From an uncultured Pseudomonadota bacterium (GTDB taxonomy: Bacteria; Pseudomonadota; Gammaproteobacteria; Burkholderiales; Rhodocyclaceae), in the NCBI GenBank assembly GCA_903870055.1, contig CAIQBG010000037.1, positions 1 through 54,865 on the forward strand: a stretch of 54,865 nucleotides of DNA, read 5' to 3'. Shown in pieces: positions 8,763 to 17,820 of this stretch (its first letter is position 1; each line of letters starts with the position of its first letter). Both the position numbers and the translations under genes were made by a program. A model generated the notes under the pieces. The model had not been told where the DNA came from. It saw only the letters and a list, made by a program, of their open reading frames with translations, and made no database searches.

Positions 8763-10685
8763 ATGCCGAATACACACCAATCCTGTAAAGTGCTCAGCCT
8801 CATCCCGCCGATGACGCAGCTGAATACGCCGTATCCATCGACGGCGTATCTCACAGGGTTTCTGCGTTCCCAAGGCTTTGATGCCGTTCAGGAAGATCTT
8901 GCCCTTGAATTGGTGCTGCGTTTCTTTACAGCGGCAGGACTGGCTGACATCAAGGCGGCGGCTCTCGTTCAGGCAGAAGCGGCGCGTAGTGCTAGCGTTA
9001 ATTACTTCCTGGATTACTTTGAGCGTTATGAGCGGACGATTGAACCGACCATTGCATTTTTGCAGGGCAGGGATAGCACCCTAAGTCATCGTATCGCGAG
9101 CAGGGGCTTTCTGCCTGAAGGCCCACGTTTTAGTGCGCTAGATGCTTATGAAGATGATGACTCCGGTGATCCGCTCGCCTGGGCATTCGGCGCCTTAGGC
9201 ACGCACGACCGGGCACGCCATTACGCCACGCTCTATCTAAACGATCTAGCCGATGTATTACGTCATGCCGTCGATGAACGCTTCGAATTTGTTCGCTATG
9301 CCGAATCGTTGGCGGGTAGCCAGCCAACCTTTGACCCATTAGCCAAGGCATTGTCAGCGAAACCGACTTTGGTCGATCGTTACTTGCAGACATTAACGCA
9401 GCAAGCACTGGAACGACACCAGCCAGATCTGGTTCTGCTCTCTGTACCATTTCCGGGTAACGTGTACGCGGCCTTCCGCATGGCCCAGTGTATTAAAGCC
9501 AATAATCCGTCGATCAGCATCGTGCTGGGTGGTGGCTTTGTTAATACGGAGCTACGGGAGCTGAGTGACCCGCGTGTATTCGATTTTGTTGATTACATCA
9601 CCCTCGATGCCGGGGAACGGCCGGTTCTGGCGGTTATCGAGCATCACCAGAATAAGCGTTCTACAGGGCGTCTTGTACGTACCTTCATCAGAAATGACGC
9701 AGGCCAGGTGCAGCTCATGAACTGGGCAGAACCGGATATCCCCTTCGAACAAGTCGGCACGCCCACCTGGGATGGTTTGCCACTGGATCGATATCTTTCG
9801 CTCCTGGATATGCTTAATCCCATGCACCGTCTCTGGAGTGATGGCCGTTGGAATAAGCTGACCATTGCCCATGGGTGCTATTGGAAAAAGTGCAGTTTCT
9901 GCGATGTCAGTCTGGACTACATCAGCCGTTATGAAACAGCCTCTGCTAGCTTGCTGGTTGATCGCATCGAACAGATCATTGCCGAAACTGGCCAGACGGG
10001 TTTCCATTTTGTCGATGAAGCTGCGCCACCCAAGGTATTAAAAGCGCTGGCAGAAGAGCTGATCCGCAGGAACGTCACAATTTCATGGTGGGGCAACATC
10101 CGCTTTGAAAAAACCTTCACGCCGGAGTTGGCCGAACTCCTGGCCGATAGCGGTTGCATCGCTATGTCGGGCGGACTGGAAGTAGCCTCGGATCGTTTGC
10201 TCAAGCTCATGCAGAAGGGTGTCTCTGTCGAGCAGGTAGCCCAAGTAACCCGCGGCTTTGCTGACGCCGGTATCCTAGTGCATGCCTATCTGATGTATGG
10301 TTTTCCAACGCAGACCGTACAAGACACAGTGGATGCATTGGAATATGTCCGTCAATTGTTCGAGAACGGTTGTATCCAGAGCGGCTTTTTCCACCGGTTC
10401 ACGTGCACCGTTCACTCACCGGTGGGACTGGATCCAGAGGCATACGGCATTAGTCTGCAGCCTTTACCCCCGATCAGTTTTGCCAAGAATGATGTGGCCT
10501 TTATTGATCCGACGAATGTGGATCACGACTTGCTAGGGCAGGGTTTGAAGAAAGCCATCTATAACTTCATGCATGGCATTGGCCTGGATGAGGACGTACG
10601 TACCTGGTTTGAATTACCCAAAGGCCAACTCCCTAAGCCGGGTGTGTCCCGGCAAAAAATCGCTAAGGCCTTAGGCTTTATTTAG
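8763..10685 (+). CDS. B12-binding domain radical SAM protein
   Basis: This ~640-residue protein has an N-terminal region with SLIPPMTQLNTPYPSTAYL and a Rossmann-like segment (LVLLSVPFPGNVY, ISIVLGGGFVNTEL, about 223-265) typical of cobalamin-binding modules. A radical SAM core follows, with GCYWKKCSFCD at ~371-381: a CX4CX2C cluster motif rather than the usual CX3CX2C. Further core signatures are FHFVDEAAPP, GGLEVASDRLLKLMQKG and HAYLMYGFPTQT. Such enzymes do radical methylation, ring formation or other C-H chemistry. Translation starts at GTG 8760 or ATG 8763; neither has a clear ribosome site. It is tightly linked to the OsmC-YcaO gene and overlaps the convergent tag gene by 8 bases. The substrate is unknown. 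Confidence 0.8.
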   Translation: MPNTHQSCKVLSLIPPMTQLNTPYPSTAYLTGFLRSQGFDAVQEDLALELVLRFFTAAGLADIKAAALVQAEAARSASVNYFLDYFERYERTIEPTIAFLQGRDSTLSHRIASRGFLPEGPRFSALDAYEDDDSGDPLAWAFGALGTHDRARHYATLYLNDLADVLRHAVDERFEFVRYAESLAGSQPTFDPLAKALSAKPTLVDRYLQTLTQQALERHQPDLVLLSVPFPGNVYAAFRMAQCIKANNPSISIVLGGGFVNTELRELSDPRVFDFVDYITLDAGERPVLAVIEHHQNKRSTGRLVRTFIRNDAGQVQLMNWAEPDIPFEQVGTPTWDGLPLDRYLSLLDMLNPMHRLWSDGRWNKLTIAHGCYWKKCSFCDVSLDYISRYETASASLLVDRIEQIIAETGQTGFHFVDEAAPPKVLKALAEELIRRNVTISWWGNIRFEKTFTPELAELLADSGCIAMSGGLEVASDRLLKLMQKGVSVEQVAQVTRGFADAGILVHAYLMYGFPTQTVQDTVDALEYVRQLFENGCIQSGFFHRFTCTVHSPVGLDPEAYGISLQPLPPISFAKNDVAFIDPTNVDHDLLGQGLKKAIYNFMHGIGLDEDVRTWFELPKGQLPKPGVSRQKIAKALGFI

Positions 10686-11268
10686 CCTGTACGGCTTGGT
10701 ATCGTGGGCATGACACTAGGTGGTCATTGACCATGCCACTGGCCTGCATGAAGGCATAGCAGATGGTGGGGCCAACAAATTTGAATCCTGCTTTGAGTAG
10801 GGCTTTGCTCATGGCTACGGATTCAGGTGTGCTGCTAGGTAACTCGGCCATGCTGGACCATTTATTCTGAATCGGTGCATTGCCAACAAACTGCCAGAGG
10901 AAGTCGCTGAATGATTGGCCACTGGCTTTGATCGTCAGGTAGGCTTTTGCATTCAGGATGGTAGCGGCGACTTTCGCCCGGTTGCGGATGATGCCGGGGT
11001 CGGCCAGTAGGGCAGCAACCTTGGTCTCGTCGTAGTTAGCGATAATCTCTGGTTGAAAGCCATCGAATACTAGGCGGTAATGCTCACGCTTTTTAAGAAC
11101 GGTGGACCAGGAGAGCCCGGCCTGTGCGCCTTCCAGATTCAGTAATTCAAACAGGGCAAGATCGTTACGGAGCGGCATGCCCCATTCTTCATCGTGATAC
11201 TGGCGGTACAGATCAAAGCCTGTGCACCAGGGGCAAGGTTCTGCGGATTTACTTGAGTTCTGCGGCAT
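10678..11268 (-). CDS. tag: DNA-3-methyladenine glycosylase I
   Basis: Tag removes 3-methyladenine from alkylated DNA in base excision repair. The 196-residue protein shows the family zinc ligands: Cys in CPWC near the N-terminus, His in YHDEEWG, and His/Cys in VNDHLVSCPR near the C-terminus. The core motif FELLNLEGAQAGLSWSTVLKKRE is also present. ATG 11268 is the only sensible start, so the gene overlaps the end of yffB by 20 bases. It is third in a tex-yffB-tag transcription unit on the minus strand and overlaps the radical SAM gene tail to tail. Confidence 0.93.
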   Translation of the reverse strand: MPQNSSKSAEPCPWCTGFDLYRQYHDEEWGMPLRNDLALFELLNLEGAQAGLSWSTVLKKREHYRLVFDGFQPEIIANYDETKVAALLADPGIIRNRAKVAATILNAKAYLTIKASGQSFSDFLWQFVGNAPIQNKWSSMAELPSSTPESVAMSKALLKAGFKFVGPTICYAFMQASGMVNDHLVSCPRYQAVQAK

Positions 11269-11593
11269 AGATTTCAGGGTTGAAACCCACCAGGAGCTTT
11301 TTGCCGGTATCAAGGACAGGGCGCTTGATCATGCTCGGATACTGAATCATCAGTCGATGGGCTTTAGCAGCATCGACATCGGCACGCTCTTCATCGGTAA
11401 GCTTTTTCCACATCAGACCCCGGGTGTTGAGCAAAGCCTCCCAACCGGCGCGTTTGATCCAGTCGGGTAGATGAGTTTCAGCAACGCCCGCCTTTTTGTA
11501 ATCAACGAAGGTGTAAGTAATCCCATTAGATTCAAGCCAGGCAAACGCCTTCTTCATGGTGTCGCAGTTCTTGATGCCGTAAACGGTAATCAT
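11249..11593 (-). CDS. yffB: ArsC/Spx-family protein YffB
   Basis: This 114-residue thioredoxin-fold protein of the ArsC/Spx superfamily opens ITVYGIKNCDTMKKAFAWLE, with a single N-terminal cysteine followed by DT. That is the YffB signature, rather than the CXXC of Spx or the HCGTS-type loop of arsenate reductases. The tail reads RPVLDTGKKLLVGFNPEIY. YffB proteins have been suggested to be glutathione-dependent reductases, but the substrate is unsettled and arsenate reduction should not be assumed. It starts two bases after the tex stop and overlaps tag, so the three are likely co-transcribed. Confidence 0.85.
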   Translation of the reverse strand: MITVYGIKNCDTMKKAFAWLESNGITYTFVDYKKAGVAETHLPDWIKRAGWEALLNTRGLMWKKLTDEERADVDAAKAHRLMIQYPSMIKRPVLDTGKKLLVGFNPEIYAAELK

Positions 11594-11595
11594 GG

Positions 11596-13935
11596 CTACT
11601 TCCTCAATTTTGCCAATGCTTCGGCCATGGCGTTATTCATCGGAGCGGCTTGCTGGCGAGGCGCTTTTTGCAGTGCATTATCACGGGGTCGTTGCTGCTG
11701 GCTGCGGTTGCCACCGGGTGCGTTATCGTGACGTTCCCGCTTCGGTGCTGCCTCATCGCTCATGCGCATGGTGAGCGCTATGCGCTTGCGGGGTAGATCC
11801 ACTTCCAGGACTTTAACGCGGACAACCTGACCGGCTTTCACAACTTCGTGCGGGTCTTTGACGAAGGTATTGGAGAGGGCAGAGATGTGAACCAGACCAT
11901 CTTGATGAACCCCGATATCAACGAAGGCACCGAAGGCGGCGACGTTGGTGACCACCCCTTCAAGCATCATGCCGGGGACCAGATCCTTAACTTCTTCGAC
12001 ACCATCAGCAAAACTGGCGGTGCGGAATTCCGGCCTTGGGTCTCGGCCCGGCTTTTCGAGTTCTTTAAAGATGTCCTGTACGGTGGGTAGACCAAAGCGA
12101 TCGTCCGTGTATTTGGCAGCGCTAAGCGAACGAAGGACACTGTTGTTACCCATGATGGATTTGATTGGTTGCTTGAGGTCGGCGATCATTTTTTCGACAA
12201 CCGGGTAAGCCTCAGGGTGGACCGATGAGGCATCCAGTGGATTCTCGCCATCACGAATACGTAAGAAGCCGGCGGCCTGTTCAAAAGTCTTGTCGCCTAG
12301 GCGAGGCACCTGAAGTAGCTCCTGGCGCGTCTTGAAAGCACCGTGTGCATCACGATAGCTGACAATATTGCTGGCCAGGTTGGAATTGAGTCCCGAAATA
12401 CGGGTAAGCAGCGGGGCCGAGGCAGTATTGACGTCGACACCCACGGCATTAACGCAGTCTTCAACCACTGCATCCAGACTGCGTGCCAGTTTCAGTTGAG
12501 AGACGTCATGCTGGTATTGGCCTACACCAATTGATTTGGGTTCGATCTTCACCAGCTCTGCTAGCGGATCCTGCAATCGTCGGGCAATGGAGACAGCGCC
12601 TCGTATCGATACATCCAGTTGTGGGAATTCACGAGCGGCAAGTTCGGAGGCTGAATAAACCGATGCGCCGGCTTCGGAAACGACGAGCTTGGTCAGCTTG
12701 ATATCCGGGAACTGCTTCATCGTATCGATGATCAGCTTGTCGGTTTCCCGACTGGCGGTACCGTTGCCGATGGCGACCAGGGTGACCCCATGTTTTTTAG
12801 CCAATGCAGCGATGGTAGTGATTGAGCCGGCCCAGTCGCGACGTGGTTCATGCGGGTAGATCGTGGCGGTGTCCAGGAGTTTGCCGGTGGCATCGACGAT
12901 GGCAAGTTTGCAGCCGGTACGGATGCCGGGGTCAACCCCCATGGTGACGTGTTGGCCAGCTGGTGCTGCCAGCAAGAGATCTTTGAGGTTCTTGCCGAAG
13001 ATGCGGATGGCTTCTTCTTCCGACTTTTCCCGGAGCTGGCCCATCAGATCCAGTTCCAGATGTAGGCAGAGTTTGACGCGCCATGTCCAGCGTACGGTGT
13101 CGTTCAGCCATTTGTCGGCCGGTCGGCTTTGCTGCTTGATGCCAAAACGATTGGCAATGCGTTGTTCACAAGGGTTAGGCGCCGTGGACGGTGTTTCCTG
13201 ATTCAGTTCGCTATCCAGCACCAGCGATACTTGCAGAAAGCCTTCATTGCGGCCACGCAGCAAGGCCAGGGCGCGGTGCGATGGCATGCTGTTCAGTGGT
13301 TCGTAAAAATCGAACCAGTCGCGGAATTTGGCGCCTTCGGTCTCTTTGCCTTCAACCACCTTTGATTGCACCATGCCGTGCTCATTGAGGTAGTCACGTA
13401 GTTGTCCAACCAGCTCCGGGTCTTCGGCAAAACGTTCCATCAGAATCTGACGTGCGCCGTCCAATACCGCTTTGGTATCAGTAAAGCCTGCATCAACATT
13501 CAGATACTTCTCTGCCTCGGGTTCGGGTGTGAGCTCCGGGTTATCGAGGAGGGTATCGGCTAAGGGCTCAATACCGGCTTCACGCGCAATCTGGGCTTTG
13601 GTCCGGCGCTTCTGCTTGTAGGGGAGATAGAGATCTTCCAGCCGTTGCTTGGTTTCTGCGGCATCGATATCTGCCTTGAGCTCGGGTGTCAGTTTGCCCT
13701 GTTCTTCAATTGAAGCCAGGATCGAGTTGCGTCGATCTTCAAGTTCGCGCAGATAGATCAGGCGTTCTTCCAGGTGGCGTAGCTGAGTGTCATCCAACCC
13801 ACCCGTGACTTCTTTACGGTAGCGGGCAATAAAGGGCACAGTGGCACCTTCATCCAGTAGTTGAATCGCGGCTTTAACCTGTTCCTTTTTTACCTGGAGT
13901 TCTTTAGCAATCTGTTCGTCAATAATCAGTGGCAT
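11596..13935 (-). CDS. tex: Tex family RNA-binding transcription accessory protein
   Basis: This 779-residue protein is of normal Tex/YhgF length. It has an N-terminal helical region with [17 protein letters not shown], a YqgF/RNase H-like domain ([17 protein letters not shown]), a helix-hairpin-helix section ([18 protein letters not shown]) and a C-terminal S1 RNA-binding domain ([21 protein letters not shown]). The tail is basic and glutamine/proline rich. Tex resembles eukaryotic Spt6 and is linked to transcription and toxin expression in Bordetella. It is the first gene of tex-yffB-tag. The 65 bases upstream hold no promoter that I can define. Confidence 0.95.
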   Translation of the reverse strand: MPLIIDEQIAKELQVKKEQVKAAIQLLDEGATVPFIARYRKEVTGGLDDTQLRHLEERLIYLRELEDRRNSILASIEEQGKLTPELKADIDAAETKQRLEDLYLPYKQKRRTKAQIAREAGIEPLADTLLDNPELTPEPEAEKYLNVDAGFTDTKAVLDGARQILMERFAEDPELVGQLRDYLNEHGMVQSKVVEGKETEGAKFRDWFDFYEPLNSMPSHRALALLRGRNEGFLQVSLVLDSELNQETPSTAPNPCEQRIANRFGIKQQSRPADKWLNDTVRWTWRVKLCLHLELDLMGQLREKSEEEAIRIFGKNLKDLLLAAPAGQHVTMGVDPGIRTGCKLAIVDATGKLLDTATIYPHEPRRDWAGSITTIAALAKKHGVTLVAIGNGTASRETDKLIIDTMKQFPDIKLTKLVVSEAGASVYSASELAAREFPQLDVSIRGAVSIARRLQDPLAELVKIEPKSIGVGQYQHDVSQLKLARSLDAVVEDCVNAVGVDVNTASAPLLTRISGLNSNLASNIVSYRDAHGAFKTRQELLQVPRLGDKTFEQAAGFLRIRDGENPLDASSVHPEAYPVVEKMIADLKQPIKSIMGNNSVLRSLSAAKYTDDRFGLPTVQDIFKELEKPGRDPRPEFRTASFADGVEEVKDLVPGMMLEGVVTNVAAFGAFVDIGVHQDGLVHISALSNTFVKDPHEVVKAGQVVRVKVLEVDLPRKRIALTMRMSDEAAPKRERHDNAPGGNRSQQQRPRDNALQKAPRQQAAPMNNAMAEALAKLRK

Positions 13936-14000
13936 ATTTACGCAAATAAAAGTTCATGCATACCGTTTCAGGCATACGGGTTGTTTCGTTTTTGGGTAGA

Positions 14001-14708
14001 TCAGTTCTGAGCGGGTTCGCTCAACCACAGGCATTTGCCGCCAGATTCTTTTTGAATCTGCTCCAGCACCTTTTGATGTTCCTGTAGTTCGCTATCGTTA
14101 GCCGTTAGCACACGTAGCTGTTTGAAGCGGCTTGAATCGGCATTGAAGGCGATAGTCTCGGCTGACTCTTCGAAAACCATGGCGAAGCCATCCTGACCAC
14201 GGGTCATGATCAGATAGACATCAGCCAGTAATTCAGCATCGAGTAGGGCGCCGTGCAGGTTGCGTTTCGAGTTGTCGATTTCCAGCCGTTCGCAGAGGGC
14301 ATCCAGGCTGTTGCGCTTACCTGGGTAGTTGTCCCGCGCCATCTTCAAGGTATCGGTAACTTTGTCGCAAAACTTGGTCACAGGCGGTTTGCCCAGTAGC
14401 TCTAGTTCGGCATTCAGAAAGCCAACGTCGAAGGGTGCGTTGTGGATGACCAGTTCAGCGCCATCGATGAAATCCAGAAAGGAATCGGCAATATCGGCGA
14501 ACCGGGGTTTGTCTGCAAGAAACTCGCGGCTGATGCCGTGGACGGCCTGCGCACCTTCATCGATATCACGGTCTGGATTGACGTAATGGTGAAAGTGACG
14601 ATTAGTCAGGCGGCGATTAACCAACTCCACGCCGGCAACTTCGATAATGCGGTGACCAAGTCTGTGGTCCAGACCTGTAGTTTCGGTATCAAGAATAATC
14701 TGACGCAT
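14001..14708 (-). CDS. dnaQ: DNA polymerase III epsilon subunit (proofreading exonuclease)
   Basis: This 235-residue DEDDh 3'-5' exonuclease is the proofreading subunit of the replicase. Exo I is ILDTETTGLD, Exo II is VIHNAPFDVGF, and Exo III is NLHGALLDAELLADVYL with the catalytic His and Asp. The C-terminal ~55 residues include a weaker segment that would contact the polymerase alpha subunit. It follows rnhA by 29 bases in the same direction. The gloB | methyltransferase-rnhA-dnaQ block is conserved widely in beta- and gammaproteobacteria. Confidence 0.96.
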   Translation of the reverse strand: MRQIILDTETTGLDHRLGHRIIEVAGVELVNRRLTNRHFHHYVNPDRDIDEGAQAVHGISREFLADKPRFADIADSFLDFIDGAELVIHNAPFDVGFLNAELELLGKPPVTKFCDKVTDTLKMARDNYPGKRNSLDALCERLEIDNSKRNLHGALLDAELLADVYLIMTRGQDGFAMVFEESAETIAFNADSSRFKQLRVLTANDSELQEHQKVLEQIQKESGGKCLWLSEPAQN

Positions 14709-14737
14709 GGTGTTCCGTTTCGGTATCTTTGACTATT

Positions 14738-15205
14738 TTACAGGCTAGTGAGCTCATCGATACCCTGGTTGGCGAGCTGGTCTGCCCGTTCGTTTTCCGG
14801 GTGTCCGGCATGGCCTTTGACCCAGTGCCAGGTTACCGTGAACTTCTGCGCCTCTGCATCGAGCTGTTGCCATAGGTCGGCATTTTTAACCGGTTTCTTG
14901 TCTGAAGTTCTCCAGCCATTGCGCTTCCATCCATGGATCCAGGACTGCATGCCTTGTTGTACGTATTTTGAGTCGGTATGCACTTCTACCGGGGTGCTGT
15001 TATCCGGCTTCAGTGCAGCGAGGCCAGAGATAACGGCTTGTAGCTCCATACGATTATTCGTGGTGTCCGGTTCACCACCATGCAATGTTTTTTCATGACC
15101 CCGAAAACGTAGCAGGCAACCCCAGCCTCCCGGACCGGGATTGCCCCGGCATGCACCATCGGAAAAAATTTGTATCGCGTCAGTGGTAGATTCTTTGAGG
15201 GTCAT
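14738..15205 (-). CDS. rnhA: Ribonuclease HI
   Basis: RNase HI cleaves the RNA strand of RNA-DNA hybrids. The 155-residue protein contains all four catalytic acidic residues in context: [37 protein letters not shown] and [10 protein letters not shown]. The basic handle region ([15 protein letters not shown]) is also present. Length is the same as E. coli RNase HI. It overlaps the upstream methyltransferase gene by four bases (ATGA), so translation is probably coupled. Confidence 0.97.
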   Translation of the reverse strand: MTLKESTTDAIQIFSDGACRGNPGPGGWGCLLRFRGHEKTLHGGEPDTTNNRMELQAVISGLAALKPDNSTPVEVHTDSKYVQQGMQSWIHGWKRNGWRTSDKKPVKNADLWQQLDAEAQKFTVTWHWVKGHAGHPENERADQLANQGIDELTSL

Positions 15206-15984
15206 GATGAGGTTTTCTGATTCTGTTCGGCAATGAGGGATGCCTTGGCGCGTATCTTGGGCTTTGCTGTTACCCAGTTAGGGGTAAGCAGGGTCATGCC
15301 GGGGACTCGTTTCACGGCCGTAAGCGCATAGCAGGCTCCGGCAAAAGCCCACCAGCGGTTACCCGCGAGTTCCAGCCAGTTCATATGTGCATAGGTGCTT
15401 TCACTTCGACAGGGTGGTGCATAGCAACCGAAGTGGCCGCGCGCTACTTCAAAATCCAGTAGGTTGAGCCAATCTTTCAGGCGCAGGACGGAAAGGTAAT
15501 TGCCTGGCCAGGGAAACCCGATTTTGTCGGGTGTTGCCAAACGACCTAGATAGTTACGCACGCCCCACAGGGATAGTGGATTAAGCCCCAGAATGAGAAG
15601 CTGTCCTTCCGGGCGTAACACCCGGTAGGCCTCTCGTAATACCTGATGCGGGTCTGGGTGTGCTTCGAGCATGAATGGCAGAACGATCAGATCTAGGCTA
15701 TCCGAGTCAAACGGTAGGGCGGACGCATTCATTTCCAGCGCCAGGGGCGTACAGCCTGCAAGCGGTAAGGAATCTCCGTGGTTGCCGGTAATGCAGCGGA
15801 AACGATGCTGAATCCGGTTGCTGGCCATTAAGTCCAGCGTTTCACAGCCAATCTGTGCAGCTTGCAGCCCGAATACATCAAGTAGCAGGGCTTCCGTAGT
15901 TGTGAGCGCCCACCGTGCGATATAACGACCTGCAGGTGTCTGAAACCAGTCGTTATCAGTAGGCGGAAATAGGGTGTTTGACAT
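15202..15984 (-). CDS. SAM-dependent methyltransferase (class I, YafS-like)
   Basis: This 260-residue putative methyltransferase has a degenerate class I core: the acidic post-motif [19 protein letters not shown], then [25 protein letters not shown], the hallmark of ubiquinone/BioC-like methyltransferases. Motif I is weak. The position between gloB and rnhA matches E. coli yafS, so it is probably the same orthologous group; the substrate is not known. It overlaps rnhA by four bases. Its start codon overlaps a TTGACA hexamer that could serve the divergent gloB. Confidence 0.8.
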   Translation of the reverse strand: MSNTLFPPTDNDWFQTPAGRYIARWALTTTEALLLDVFGLQAAQIGCETLDLMASNRIQHRFRCITGNHGDSLPLAGCTPLALEMNASALPFDSDSLDLIVLPFMLEAHPDPHQVLREAYRVLRPEGQLLILGLNPLSLWGVRNYLGRLATPDKIGFPWPGNYLSVLRLKDWLNLLDFEVARGHFGCYAPPCRSESTYAHMNWLELAGNRWWAFAGACYALTAVKRVPGMTLLTPNWVTAKPKIRAKASLIAEQNQKTSS

Positions 15985-16005
15985 CCGGAAGCGCAGAGGG
16001 ACAAT
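15978..16005 (+). promoter_or_regulatory. Candidate gloB promoter
   Basis: A perfect -35 hexamer TTGACA (15978-15983) lies 16 bases before GACAAT (16000-16005), a 4/6 match to -10. If used, transcription would begin near 16012, downstream of the ATG at 16004, favouring the later gloB start at 16040. Confidence 0.4.
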
Positions 16006-16912
16006 GAGGCATCAGTTTACCGTGCAAAGCACCCTCAATATGAACAACCTGGCTGATCAGCGGCATCTTCTTCATTCTCAACATAAAGCTATATCGGTTG
16101 TTGGCCTGCCGGCCTTTGACGATAACCTCATCTGGCTACTGCAACCAACACAAACTGATCAGGACGCTGTTTCAACAGTCTGCGTGGTTGATCCGGGTGA
16201 TGCGGCACCTGTCATTGACTATTGCCGCCGTCATCAGCTGATACCAGCAATCCTATTATTAACGCACCACCATGCAGATCACACGGGTGGTGTGGCTGAT
16301 ATCCAGGCATGGATGAATCAGTTTCATCCTGCCTATGCGGTTACCGTTTACGGGCCGGAGGCAGAATCTATTCCTGCGGTTAATCAACCGTTAGTAGGCG
16401 GGGAGGTGATTTCGCTCTGGCCTGGCATTAATGCCGGGGTTTTAGCCGTGCCAGGCCATACCCGTGGGCATCTGGCTTATTTTGTGTCTGAAGGGTCAGG
16501 TTGCCAGCCACCCGCATTGTTTTCCGGTGATCTAATTTTCGGGCTGGGTTGTGGCCGTTTATTCGAAGGGACAGCAGAACAGATGTATGACGCATTGACG
16601 CGTGTGTCGCATCTGGATCCGCAGACGCGCATTTACTGTGCGCATGAATACACCGCGCTGAATCTACCCTTTGCGCTTAAGTTTGATCCGGATAATGGGG
16701 ATCTAATCAAACGGGCTACGCAGATACGTGCGCTGCGCCAGGCAGGTGAATCAACCTTGCCGCTGTTGCTTGCTGATGAGTTGGCGACAAATCCGTTTAT
16801 GCGTAGTGCAGCGCCTGAACTTGCTGGGGCTGTATGTGGTGAAGCGCTAGCCACGCCTTGCGATATTTTTGCTGCGTTACGCACTATGCGGGACAGCTTT
16901 AAAAGCGTCTGA
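16004..16912 (+). CDS. gloB: Hydroxyacylglutathione hydrolase (glyoxalase II)
   Basis: Glyoxalase II hydrolyses S-lactoylglutathione to D-lactate and glutathione. The metallo-beta-lactamase fold is clear: LLTHHHADHTGG binds the dinuclear metal site, followed by VPGHTRGHLAY, LFSGDLIFGLGCGRLFEG and IYCAHEYT. At 302 residues it is ~45 longer than usual (about 255), and the excess is at the N-terminus before VVGLPAFDDNLIWLL. Two starts compete: ATG 16004, with AGAGGG three bases away, and ATG 16040, which sits better with the TTGACA promoter. The enzyme call is secure; the start is not. It is divergent from the methyltransferase-rnhA-dnaQ unit. Confidence 0.92.
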   Translation: MRHQFTVQSTLNMNNLADQRHLLHSQHKAISVVGLPAFDDNLIWLLQPTQTDQDAVSTVCVVDPGDAAPVIDYCRRHQLIPAILLLTHHHADHTGGVADIQAWMNQFHPAYAVTVYGPEAESIPAVNQPLVGGEVISLWPGINAGVLAVPGHTRGHLAYFVSEGSGCQPPALFSGDLIFGLGCGRLFEGTAEQMYDALTRVSHLDPQTRIYCAHEYTALNLPFALKFDPDNGDLIKRATQIRALRQAGESTLPLLLADELATNPFMRSAAPELAGAVCGEALATPCDIFAALRTMRDSFKSV

Positions 16913-16919
16913 TGGTCGC

Positions 16920-17744
16920 TTAGTAAAGGTGGTACCAGGGTTTGGAGCGTTGAATGCCCTCAGTCAGAAATCGGCTGTTCGGATAATTCTGACGAAGAAT
17001 ACGATCACTATCGTTTTGCAGATCGCCCAGTCCCAGCTGGCCGTAGCTGTAACCCATAACCGCTAGGGCTTCTTCTACGGCTGGTGCATCCGGGTAATAG
17101 CGTACAACGTCCTGTGCGCGGTTGGCGGCGGCCAGCCAGGCGCCACGGCGCACATAGTAATTGGCCACGTGTAGATCATGAGAGGCAAGGGCGTTAACCA
17201 GCCAGATCATACGTTTGGCTGAATCATCACGATATTTGCTGTTCGGGAAATTGTCGTAAAGGTATTTAAAGGCAATAAACGATTCGCGCATGCTCTTCGG
17301 ATCACGTTCGGTCGGATCCTGCTGCATCACATAACCACCGTAACCCAGATCTTCGTTAAAACCGATCATGCCTTTCAGGTAATACACGTAGTCCAGATTC
17401 GGATGATTCGGGTGCAGCTTGATGAAGCGGTCACAGGCGGCAATGGCCGGTGCGGGTTCATTTGCTTTGTAATGCGCGTAAGCCGTTTCGATTTGGGCCT
17501 GCTGCGCATAGGTGCCGTAGGGGTAACGCGCTTCCAACTTCTCGTAGTATTTAACGGCTTGTTCGTAGTTGCCTTCATCCAGAGATTCTTTAGCCGTGGT
17601 GTACAGCTTATTGGCTGACCAGCCCTTGGTCGGATCAGTGTCTTCCTGAAACAGTGCGCAGCTATTCAGCACCAACAGCGTCAGGCTGAGAAGTGCCAGA
17701 TGGCGAAATGTAGAGAAGATCGACGGCCGGGTGGTATGAAGCAT
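16920..17744 (-). CDS. bamD: Outer membrane protein assembly factor BamD
   Basis: BamD is the essential lipoprotein of the BAM complex that inserts beta-barrel proteins into the outer membrane. The 274-residue product has a lipoprotein signal with lipobox LNSC (C29). TPR-like repeats follow, with YTTAKESLDEGNYEQAVKYYEKLEARYP and FIKLHPNHPNLDYVYYLKGM as clear landmarks. ATG 17744 is used because it places the signal peptide at the start; the open frame extends upstream to 17819. Divergent pairing with rluD and pgeF is conserved with E. coli. Its stop is 7 bases from the convergent gloB stop. Confidence 0.95.
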   Translation of the reverse strand: MLHTTRPSIFSTFRHLALLSLTLLVLNSCALFQEDTDPTKGWSANKLYTTAKESLDEGNYEQAVKYYEKLEARYPYGTYAQQAQIETAYAHYKANEPAPAIAACDRFIKLHPNHPNLDYVYYLKGMIGFNEDLGYGGYVMQQDPTERDPKSMRESFIAFKYLYDNFPNSKYRDDSAKRMIWLVNALASHDLHVANYYVRRGAWLAAANRAQDVVRYYPDAPAVEEALAVMGYSYGQLGLGDLQNDSDRILRQNYPNSRFLTEGIQRSKPWYHLY

Positions 17745-17820
17745 GCTTTTTTGCGAAATAAGCGTGGCAATGAAGCCCGAAAATAGCCAGAAATGGCCTG
17801 AAAACGATAGACTACGCACA

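Noticed and set aside
11249-11593. Arsenate reductase call for the ArsC-fold gene
   Set aside because: The NCDT active-site context fits YffB, and there are no ars neighbours.
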